Source: Actinomycetota bacterium
GTDB taxonomy: Bacteria; Actinomycetota; Thermoleophilia; Miltoncostaeales; Miltoncostaeaceae
Assembly: GCA_005800465.1 (NCBI GenBank)
Contig: SYFI01000006.1
Coordinates: forward strand, 1 to 20,980
DNA length: 20,980 bases
Direction of reading: 5' to 3'
Positions 14,896-20,980 of this stretch are shown in pieces. The first letter of the stretch is position 1, and every line of letters starts with the position of its first letter. A program made the position numbers and the translations under genes. Below the pieces are notes generated by a model that made no database searches, had not been told where the DNA came from, and saw nothing but the letters and a program-made list of their open reading frames with translations.

Positions 14896-15917
14896 GCCCG
14901 TGGCTCCCAGCGCACCAGCGCCGCGCCCCAGGTGAGCCCCGCACCGAAGCCCACCATCAGCAGCAGGTCACCCGGCGACACATTTCCCCGCTCCACGGCC
15001 TCGGCCAGAGCGATGGGGATCGACGCCGACGAGGTGTTGCCGAAGCGATCGATGTTGATGACCACCTTGTCCGGCGGAATCTCCAGCTTCTCGGCCGCAT
15101 GCTGAAGAATGCGCTTATTGGCCTGATGCGCCACCAAGTAGTCGACATCGTCGGTGGTGAGTCCGGCCTCCTGCAAGAGGCGCGTGGCCGAGTCGACCAT
15201 GATCCGGGTGGCAAACCGAAATACTTCGCGCCCTGCCATCTGAATACACAGATCGGCGGGCTCGACACCCTTCGACCGCGCGGGACGGCGCGACCCGCCG
15301 GCGGGGATGCACAGAATGTCCTTGCCCGAGCCGTCGGCGCCCAGTTCAAACCCGATTACCCCGGTCCCGGACTCGCCCTCGTCGTCCGCCTCAATCAGGG
15401 CGGCACCCGCACCATCGGCAAAGAGCACGCACGTACTGCGGTCGTTCAAGTCCACGATGCGGGACAGCGTTTCGGCACCAATTACCATCACCTTGCGGGC
15501 GAGACCCGACTCCACCATCCCGGTGGCGTACGCAAGCCCGTATACAAACCCGCTGCATACGGCGTTGATGTCGAGCGCGGCGGCCGATGTGGCGCCCATC
15601 TGATCCGCCACCAGCGTGGCGGTGGGCGGAAAGATGTGGTCGGGCGTGGTGGTCGCGATGATCAGCAGGTCGATGTCGGCGGCGCTCGTACGCGTGCAGC
15701 GGAGCAATGCCTGGGCCGCTGCCAACGCCAGATCGGACGTCGCCTGATCGTCTGCCGCGATGTGGCGCTCAGAAATTCCGGTGCGCTCGCGAATCCACTC
15801 GTCAGTGGTGTCGACCATCTTTTCAAGCTCGGCGTTTGTGAGCACCCGCTCTGGCACATACGACGCAACGCCGGTGAGGCGGGCACGGGGACGAGTGCGT
15901 CCCGTCACTGCCAGCAC
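14892..15917 (-). CDS. fabH: Beta-ketoacyl-ACP synthase III
   Basis: Starts fatty-acid chains by condensing an acyl-CoA with malonyl-ACP. It has 341 aa. The thiolase-fold catalytic triad is complete: Cys121 in NAVCSGFVYGL, His264 in VAHQANKRI and Asn294 in RFGNTSSASIP. The family's DEWIRERTGI motif and terminal LLMVGFGAGLTWGAA are present. I chose GTG 15917, 2 nt after the fabZ stop; GTG 15908 is also possible. Whether it prefers acetyl- or branched acyl-CoA primers cannot be told from sequence alone. Confidence 0.96.
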   Translation of the reverse strand: MLAVTGRTRPRARLTGVASYVPERVLTNAELEKMVDTTDEWIRERTGISERHIAADDQATSDLALAAAQALLRCTRTSAADIDLLIIATTTPDHIFPPTATLVADQMGATSAAALDINAVCSGFVYGLAYATGMVESGLARKVMVIGAETLSRIVDLNDRSTCVLFADGAGAALIEADDEGESGTGVIGFELGADGSGKDILCIPAGGSRRPARSKGVEPADLCIQMAGREVFRFATRIMVDSATRLLQEAGLTTDDVDYLVAHQANKRILQHAAEKLEIPPDKVVINIDRFGNTSSASIPIALAEAVERGNVSPGDLLLMVGFGAGLTWGAALVRWEPRA

Positions 15918-15919
15918 GC

Positions 15920-16360
15920 TCAGACCGCCCCGTCGCGGTCGACGATCGCGAACTTGAGGATGGCCTGGCATGCGAGCTCGCCGTTGACCCGGGCTTCTGC
16001 CTCAGCCTGCCCGATCGGACCGCGCTGACGCGTGACGTGTGTGGACATCTCGAGGGTCTCGCCCGGGCGTACGGGTCGGCGGAACTTCACCTTGTCAATC
16101 CCGGCGAAAAGCGCCAATTTGTCGCGGTTTTCGGGCAGCGCCAGTGCCGCCAATGCACCGGTCTGCGCAAGGGCCTCCACGATGATGACCCCGGGCAGGA
16201 TGGGCTCCCCCGGGAAGTGGCCCACGAGAAATGGGGTGTCGGGGGCCAGCGTCCACCGGGTGCGTGCCAACTCGCCCGGCACTAGTTCCACGATCTCGTC
16301 TACGAATAGGAACGGCGCTCGGTGCGGGAGGATCTCACTGGGTTCGGGAAGGCTGCTCAC
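15920..16360 (-). CDS. fabZ: 3-hydroxyacyl-ACP dehydratase
   Basis: Hot-dog-fold dehydratase of 146 aa, usual FabZ length, that removes water from 3-hydroxyacyl-ACP. The active-site helix GHFPGEPILPGVIIVEALAQ (47-66) holds the catalytic His48 and Glu62 pair. LPHRAPFLFVDEIVEL at the N-terminus and FRRPVRPGETLEM are also typical. The GTG at 16360 is chosen because the frame upstream is antisense to the divergent gene and TACCCT lies 9 nt ahead. It is the first gene of the fab-acc operon. Confidence 0.95.
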   Translation of the reverse strand: MSSLPEPSEILPHRAPFLFVDEIVELVPGELARTRWTLAPDTPFLVGHFPGEPILPGVIIVEALAQTGALAALALPENRDKLALFAGIDKVKFRRPVRPGETLEMSTHVTRQRGPIGQAEAEARVNGELACQAILKFAIVDRDGAV

Positions 16361-16369
16361 GATCCGGGA

Positions 16370-16375
16370 AGGGTA
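16370..16375 (-). promoter_or_regulatory. Putative -10 element (TACCCT) of the fab-acc operon
   Basis: On the minus strand, TACCCT (TANNNT) ends 9 nt before GTG 16360, within the palindrome GGGTACCC (16371-16378). The octamer GGTACCCT is shared with the HAD gene upstream region. No -35 consensus and no operator for a known fatty-acid regulator is evident. Confidence 0.4.
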
Positions 16376-16452
16376 CCCGTTTCGATGTTCGGTGGCTCCC
16401 GTATCGCAGCCCCCCGGCCAGAGTCGCGCGGGTGGGCGCGGCGCTTGGACCG

Positions 16453-16458
16453 TATCCT
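16453..16458 (+). promoter_or_regulatory. Putative -10 element (TATCCT) of the methyltransferase gene
   Basis: TATCCT is the closest match to TATAAT among the four candidates in this window and ends exactly 7 nt before GTG 16466, as expected for a leaderless transcript. There is no ribosome site before this GTG. Confidence 0.45.
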
Positions 16459-16465
16459 CTGCCGT

Positions 16466-17458
16466 GTGAACTCCAACGTCCCCGCCCACGGCGCCGTATC
16501 GCCACCCGGCACCCACCCCTCCTCCTGCCCGCTGTGCGGGCTGGAGGGAGGCCGCGAAATCCTGACTGGCACCGACCACCGGCGAGGTACGCCGGGCGAC
16601 TTCAGGGTCATCGAATGCCCGTCGTGCCGCCTCGCGCGTACCGATCCGTGGCCCGACGACCCCGGTGCCTGGTATCCCGACGAGTACCCGCAGCACGGAG
16701 GCAGCGAGTCGCTCACCGCCAGAGCATCACGCGGTGCGCTTGAGCGGGCGTCGCGACCCGGTGCGGGGCGCCTTGGACGACTCCTCGGTCGGGCCGTTCC
16801 CGAAGCCGACACCGGTGGTCCGCTTCGGCCGGCGTCGCGAATTCTTGACGTTGGTGCCGGCACCGGTGGAGCGGTGGCGGCATTCAGGGCAGCGGGGCAC
16901 GACGCCTGGGGCGTGGAGCCGTCGCTGCGTGCCGTGCTGGTGGCCGAGGCGCGCGGCACCACTGGCGTGGTTCCCGGGGCGCTCGACGATGCGCTGGAGA
17001 ATGGCCTCATCCCCTCCGGCGACTACGGCCTCATCCGCATGAGCCAGGTGCTCGAGCACGTGCCCGATCCGGTGGGGCTGCTACGCACACTGCGCCGCAT
17101 CATCTCGCCCACCGGACGACTGGTGGTAGGCGTGCCCAATCTCAACTCCCTTGCACGGCGCATGACCGGCGGCGCGTGGGATGGCCTTGAGTTTCCCCGC
17201 CACCTCGTGCATTACACGCGCGACTCGTTGCTGTGGGTGCTCGCCCTTAGTGGGTTCGACGTCACGTCGATGCGCACCGCGCCGCTGCTCGGGGTGCTTC
17301 CGGGATCCATCGACGCCCGCACCGCGGGTGGGGGCCATCAGCGCGGCTGGAGCGATGCCTTGGTTGTGCGGGTGGCGATGTACCCGGTCGAGTGGACCTT
17401 GGGGGCCCTGAGCCAGGGCGATGGCCTGGTGGCCATCGCGGAGCCCGCCGGCAACTAG
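16466..17458 (+). CDS. Class I SAM-dependent methyltransferase with N-terminal Cys pairs
   Basis: Predicted soluble methyltransferase of 330 aa; substrate unknown. The N-terminal module has two Cys pairs, CPLC (21-24) and CPSC (51-54), which look like a zinc site. The Rossmann core starts with ILDVGAGTGGAV (motif I, 126-137), then GVEPS at the end of the second strand. LEHVPDP and LVVGVPNLNS follow. HLVHYTRDSLLWVLALSGF is typical of the Methyltransf_23-type proteins often found with glycan or lipid modification genes. The GTG at 16466 is chosen for its TATCCT hexamer and because upstream codons fall in the divergent fabZ region. It is divergent from fabZ (105-nt gap) and convergent with gyrA. 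Confidence 0.85.
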   Translation: MNSNVPAHGAVSPPGTHPSSCPLCGLEGGREILTGTDHRRGTPGDFRVIECPSCRLARTDPWPDDPGAWYPDEYPQHGGSESLTARASRGALERASRPGAGRLGRLLGRAVPEADTGGPLRPASRILDVGAGTGGAVAAFRAAGHDAWGVEPSLRAVLVAEARGTTGVVPGALDDALENGLIPSGDYGLIRMSQVLEHVPDPVGLLRTLRRIISPTGRLVVGVPNLNSLARRMTGGAWDGLEFPRHLVHYTRDSLLWVLALSGFDVTSMRTAPLLGVLPGSIDARTAGGGHQRGWSDALVVRVAMYPVEWTLGALSQGDGLVAIAEPAGN

Positions 17459-17474
17459 TGCGCGGCGGGCTCCG
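17439..17474. terminator. Strong hairpin between the methyltransferase gene and gyrA
   Basis: A perfect 12-bp inverted repeat: 17439-17450 (CGGAGCCCGCCG) pairs with 17463-17474 (CGGCGGGCTCCG), with a 12-nt loop. It spans the methyltransferase stop and ends 8 nt before the gyrA stop, so it could serve both strands. There is no U-tract. Confidence 0.5.
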
Positions 17475-17482
17475 GTCCGGTA

Positions 17483-20062
17483 CTACTCCTCGGCGTCAAA
17501 CACCACGTCGTCGGCACCGTCGTCGGCATCCTCTGCGTCGTCCGGTGCGGCGAGCACCTCGGTGTCGCCTTCTGTCGCCTCAGTCACCTCGGTCACCGCG
17601 CCATCCTCGCCCTCCAGCGCGTCACCGATTGGCTCGTCCGACTCCTCAACCGGTGCGGCCGTCATGACCCGGTCGTCGTCGCTCACGTCCATCAGGCGCA
17701 CACCCTCTGTGCTACGGCCCATTCGCTTGACGGCGTCAACCTCGATGCGGATGACCTGGCCGAGCTCCGACATCAGCAGCAATTGCTGGCCGCCGCGCAC
17801 GATCCGTGCGGTGATGAGCTCACCCTTCTTGTCGCTCACCTTGATGGTGCGTACGCCCTTCGTTGGGCGCCCCTTGCGCGGGTACTCGGTGAGTGCCGTG
17901 CGCTTGCCATATCCGTTGCCGGTGACCACAAGCAGGTCGGCGTCGTCGTCGGCCACCGCAATGGCCAGCACCCGGTCGCCCTTGTCCAGGTTCATCGCAC
18001 GCACGCCCTGCGTACCGCGTCCGGTTGCCCGCACCTGCTCCTCGGCAAAACGGGCAGCCTGGCCGCGGGCAGACACGATAAGCAGGTCGGCCTCGCCATC
18101 GGTTAACTGCACCCCCACCAGTTCATCGCCATCGGTGAGGCGGATCGCGATGATTCCCGCGTCCTTCAACACCGTGTTGTAGGCGGAGAACTCGGTCTTC
18201 TTCACCATGCCGGCCTTGGTTGCCAGCACCAGGTACTTGCCCTCGCTGTAGTCGCGCGTGTTAAACACCTGGCGGATCTCCTCATCAGGCAGGAGTGCCA
18301 GCACATTCGCGATGTGCCGGCCCCGGGCGTCGCGTGCGGCCGACGGGATCTCGTGCACCTTCTGGCGGTACACGCGGCCCTGATTCGTGAAGAACAGCAG
18401 GAAGTCGTGGGTGGACGCAATGAACAGGTGGTCAACCCTGTCCTCTTCCTTTAGTCTGGCGCCGCGCAGGCCCTTGCCGCCACGTCGCTGCGACCGGTAC
18501 GTGGTGACCGGCAGACGCTTGATGTACCCGCCGGCCGTGATGGAGACGACCATTTCCTCCTCGGCGATGAGGTCCTCAAGGTCGATCTCGCCCTCTGCCG
18601 GCACGATCTCCGTGCGCCGTGCGTCGGCGTACTTGCCGCGCACCTCGCCGAGTTCGTCGCGAATCACCTGGTACACGCGGTTCTCGTCGCCCAGGATCGC
18701 GCGCAACTCGGCGATCTCGGTCTGGAGCTCGGCGTACTCGACCTCAATCTTTCCCGCCTCAAGTTGAGTGAGGCGCTGCAGCCGCAGATCAAGAATGGCC
18801 CGTGCCTGAAGCTCCGTCAGGTCGAAAGTCTTCATGAGGCCTCCGCGGGCCTCGTCAGGATCGGCGGCCCTGCGGATAAGCGCAATGACCGCGTCGATGT
18901 CCTGGAGGGCGATGAGCAAGCCCTCCAGCACGTGGGCGCGGGTCTCGGCGCGCTCAAGGCGGAAGCGCGAGCGGCGGCGGATGACGTCGCGCTGGTGGTC
19001 CAGGTAGTGGCGGATGAAGTCGTGCAGCGAAAGCGTGCGTGGCACACCCTCCACGAGTGCGATGGCATTGACACCAAACGTCGTCTGCGCCTGGGTGTGC
19101 TTGTACAGCTTGTTCAGCACCACCTTGGGCACGGCGTCGCGCCGCAGCTCGATTACCACACGAATACCGTCGCGACCGCTTTCGTCACGCAGGTCCGCGA
19201 TCTCCTTCAGCACCCCGTCGTTGGCCAGATCGGCCATTTTCCGGAGCATGTCCGACTTGTTCACCTGATACGGCAGCTCGGTGAACACAATCGCGTTTCG
19301 CCCGTGCTTCAGCGGTTCGTTGTGCGCGAGCCCGCGCACAACCACGCGTCCGCGTCCAGTGCGATACGCCTCGCGTACGCCCGTCATGCCCACGATCTGA
19401 CCCGCTGTGGGGAAGTCCGGAGCCCTCACGTGCTTCATCAGGCCATCGATGTCGATCTCGGGGTCGTCGAGCATCGCCAGGCAGGCGTCAATGACCTCGG
19501 CCAGGTTGTGCGGCGGACTATTGGTGGCCATTCCCACCGCGATTCCAGACGACCCATTGACCAACAGGTTGGGTACGCGGCTGGGCAGCACCGTGGGCTC
19601 GCGTCGGCGGTCGTCGTAGGTCGCGGTGGTGTCCACTGTGTTCTCGTCGATGTCGCGCAGCATCTCCGTTGCGTACTTCGAGAGACGGGCTTCGGTGTAC
19701 CGCATTGCGGCAGCCGAGAACTCCTGCGAGCCAAAGTTGCCCTGACCATCAACGGTCGGGTACCGGCTGTTGAAGTCCTGGGCCAGCCGCACGAGCGCGT
19801 CGTAGATCGCCGAGTCCCCGTGCGGGTGATACTCACCCATGACGGTTCCCACGATGTTCGCGCTCTTCACGTAGCCGCGGTCCGGCTGCAGGCCGCGGTC
19901 GTGCATGGCAAACAGCACGCGGCGGTGCACGGGCTTCAGCCCGTCGAGTAAATACGGCAGCGCGCGGCCCACGATCACGCTCATCGCGAAGTCGAGATCC
20001 GACGAGCGCATTTCCTCGCCGAGCTCGCGGGGTTCAATTCGTCCGTGTCGGTCGATCGCCAT
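17483..20062 (-). CDS. gyrA: DNA gyrase subunit A
   Basis: Breakage-reunion subunit of DNA gyrase (GyrA2B2), which introduces negative supercoils. It has 859 aa. The N-terminal winged helix carries the quinolone region HPHGDSAIYD (79-88) with Ser84 and Asp88, the drug-sensitive residues. The catalytic Tyr122 is in AAAMRYTEARL. The tower and coiled-coil part contains TFDLTELQARAILDLRLQRL. The C-terminal beta-pinwheel begins with the GyrA-box QRRGGKG (525-531), which identifies GyrA and not ParC, and has repeated GVR(T/A/L) blade motifs. Residues 805-859 form an acidic tail (24 Asp/Glu, no Lys or Arg). The loop before the catalytic Tyr reads GNFGSQEFS and is unusual. The ATG at 20062 is 2 nt from the gyrB stop. 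Confidence 0.98.
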   Translation of the reverse strand: MAIDRHGRIEPRELGEEMRSSDLDFAMSVIVGRALPYLLDGLKPVHRRVLFAMHDRGLQPDRGYVKSANIVGTVMGEYHPHGDSAIYDALVRLAQDFNSRYPTVDGQGNFGSQEFSAAAMRYTEARLSKYATEMLRDIDENTVDTTATYDDRRREPTVLPSRVPNLLVNGSSGIAVGMATNSPPHNLAEVIDACLAMLDDPEIDIDGLMKHVRAPDFPTAGQIVGMTGVREAYRTGRGRVVVRGLAHNEPLKHGRNAIVFTELPYQVNKSDMLRKMADLANDGVLKEIADLRDESGRDGIRVVIELRRDAVPKVVLNKLYKHTQAQTTFGVNAIALVEGVPRTLSLHDFIRHYLDHQRDVIRRRSRFRLERAETRAHVLEGLLIALQDIDAVIALIRRAADPDEARGGLMKTFDLTELQARAILDLRLQRLTQLEAGKIEVEYAELQTEIAELRAILGDENRVYQVIRDELGEVRGKYADARRTEIVPAEGEIDLEDLIAEEEMVVSITAGGYIKRLPVTTYRSQRRGGKGLRGARLKEEDRVDHLFIASTHDFLLFFTNQGRVYRQKVHEIPSAARDARGRHIANVLALLPDEEIRQVFNTRDYSEGKYLVLATKAGMVKKTEFSAYNTVLKDAGIIAIRLTDGDELVGVQLTDGEADLLIVSARGQAARFAEEQVRATGRGTQGVRAMNLDKGDRVLAIAVADDDADLLVVTGNGYGKRTALTEYPRKGRPTKGVRTIKVSDKKGELITARIVRGGQQLLLMSELGQVIRIEVDAVKRMGRSTEGVRLMDVSDDDRVMTAAPVEESDEPIGDALEGEDGAVTEVTEATEGDTEVLAAPDDAEDADDGADDVVFDAEE

Positions 20063-20064
20063 AA

Positions 20065-20980
20065 CTACACGTCTAGGTTTGCAACGGAGCGGGCATTCCG
20101 CTCGATGAACTCACGGCGCGGCTCAACCCGGTCACCCATGAGCGTTGAGAACAGCTCCTCCGCGGCAGCGGCGTCATCCATGGTCACCTGCTGCAGCACC
20201 CGTCGCTCCGGGTCCATTGTGGTCTCCCACAATTGCTCAGCATTCATCTCGCCGAGCCCCTTGAAGCGGCTGAGCTGGATTCCTTCGCGGGCCAGCTCCA
20301 TCACTTGGCCGCGCAGGGCGTCGTAGGTTGGCGCCTCCCGCCGGCGGGATCCACGCTGCACCTCGAAGGGTGCCTCGCCCACCACGTCGCGCAGCCTGGC
20401 GCGTGCACCCCGGAATGATGCGAGCTCCCGGGCATCAAACAGCGCCATCGGGATGTTCACCGTGCGCGCCTCACCGGTACGCGCTTGGACCGATCGCGCA
20501 CGCACCACTCGCGCGCCGTGATCTGTGCCAATTGCCGTCAGCGTCGCGCTGTCGCTGCTGGCCGCCTCCACCACCGCGACCAGCGCCCGTACGTCCGTAG
20601 GTTCTGATTCCACCAGGCCGTAGGCCTGCACGAAGTCGATGAGATCGTTGCCGTAGTTGGCCCTCAGTGCGCCCGACCATCCGTCGTGCTCGCGCAACGC
20701 CCGGCCGTACCGCTGAAAACGGGCCTTGGTGAGGTCGCTCTCCACGCCATCTGCTGTGATCAGTCGCATCTCGCCCATGTTGCGGTCGAGCAGCCACTCC
20801 TCGAGGTCGGGCTCCTTTTCGATGTACTGCTCGGTGCTGCCCTGCTTCACCTTGTAGAGCGGCGGCTGTGCGATGTACACGTAACCGGCATCCACGATCT
20901 CGGGCATCTGCCGGAACAGAAACGTGAGGATGAGCGTGCGGATGTGTGCGCCGTCCACATCGGCGTCGGTCATGATGATC
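20065..20980 (-). CDS. gyrB: DNA gyrase subunit B, C-terminal part (cut by the window edge)
   Basis: ATPase subunit of gyrase; only the last 304 residues are visible, from the TOPRIM domain on. The Mg-binding motif MTDADVDGAHIRTL is at the very edge and IQLSRFKGLGEMNAEQLWETTMDP is near the end. The protein ends EPRREFIERNARSVANLDV. Between YIAQPPLYKVKQG and the FKGLGEMN motif lie roughly 190 residues, against about 40 in mycobacterial GyrB. This resembles the long insert of E. coli-type GyrB. The stop is 2 nt before gyrA, so the two subunits are co-transcribed. The start and ATPase domain lie beyond the right edge. Confidence 0.97.
   Translation of the reverse strand, partial: IIMTDADVDGAHIRTLILTFLFRQMPEIVDAGYVYIAQPPLYKVKQGSTEQYIEKEPDLEEWLLDRNMGEMRLITADGVESDLTKARFQRYGRALREHDGWSGALRANYGNDLIDFVQAYGLVESEPTDVRALVAVVEAASSDSATLTAIGTDHGARVVRARSVQARTGEARTVNIPMALFDARELASFRGARARLRDVVGEAPFEVQRGSRRREAPTYDALRGQVMELAREGIQLSRFKGLGEMNAEQLWETTMDPERRVLQQVTMDDAAAAEELFSTLMGDRVEPRREFIERNARSVANLDV

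Noticed and set aside
16445..16450. TTGGAC as a -35 box
   Set aside because: It is only 2 nt from the TATCCT hexamer, too close for a -35/-10 pair.
16322..16465. N-terminal extension of the methyltransferase
   Set aside because: The extra 48 codons overlap the divergent fabZ start and promoter region and look non-coding; GTG 16466 fits better.
18764..19951. 395-codon plus-strand open frame
   Set aside because: It lies wholly antisense to gyrA and its protein is rich in Arg, His and Val without any motif, as expected for a shadow of a high-GC gene.
1..20980. CRISPR arrays, tRNA or rRNA genes, insertion sequences, phage genes
   Set aside because: I looked for regular short repeats, cloverleaf-like segments, transposase motifs and paired terminal repeats and saw none. 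The only sizeable repeat is the thioredoxin-domain duplication.

Overview
The window is high-GC and gene-dense and carries almost only housekeeping genes. GTG starts are frequent, 4-nt ATGA/GTGA stop-start overlaps are common, and the enzymes are of bacterial type. The style fits a Gram-positive-like bacterium, probably a deep-branching actinomycetote such as Thermoleophilia: it has an L,D-transpeptidase with Ig-like domains, a DUF4395 protein and an eukaryote-like class-2 IleRS. This placement is inference; an E. coli-like insert in GyrB is a cautionary note.

Layout. (a) 1-2412, plus strand: the tail of an unidentified gene, then an L,D-transpeptidase, a small thioredoxin and a 90-aa unknown protein. 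(b) 2442-7262, minus strand: an operon HAD phosphatase (MtnX-like) -> ileS -> DUF4395/thioredoxin fusion. It is followed by a decayed in-frame tandem copy of the fusion's thioredoxin domain. (c) 7299-8994, plus strand: alpha/beta hydrolase and diacylglycerol-kinase-family lipid kinase, divergent from the HAD gene. (d) 8991-16360, minus strand: a nine-gene type II fatty-acid synthesis operon fabZ-fabH-fabD-fabG-fabF-(dual-specificity phosphatase)-accD-accA-(143-aa unknown). Its junctions are 4-nt overlaps or gaps of 12 nt or less. (e) 16466-17458, plus strand: a SAM methyltransferase with Cys pairs, divergent from the fab operon. (f) 17483-20980, minus strand: gyrA preceded by the 3' part of gyrB, cut by the window edge.

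How the genes work together: AccD/AccA form the carboxyltransferase that makes malonyl-CoA, FabD loads it onto ACP, FabH starts chains, and FabF, FabG and FabZ elongate, reduce and dehydrate. The acyl carrier protein, enoyl reductase and AccB/AccC are not in the window. The phosphatase gene is translationally interlocked between fabF and accD.

Regulatory picture read from sequence: at four proposed operon or gene starts (7262, 7299, 16360, 16466) a TANNNT hexamer lies 7-9 nt upstream of a GTG, the arrangement expected for leaderless transcripts. Each of the three convergent junctions holds a GC-rich hairpin without a U-tract.

I found no mobile element, CRISPR array, RNA gene or clearly new multi-gene system. 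The points most worth a second look are the GSHH (swapped HIGH) signature of IleRS, the decayed thioredoxin-domain duplication, the phosphatase inside the fab-acc operon, and the back-to-back leaderless promoter pair.
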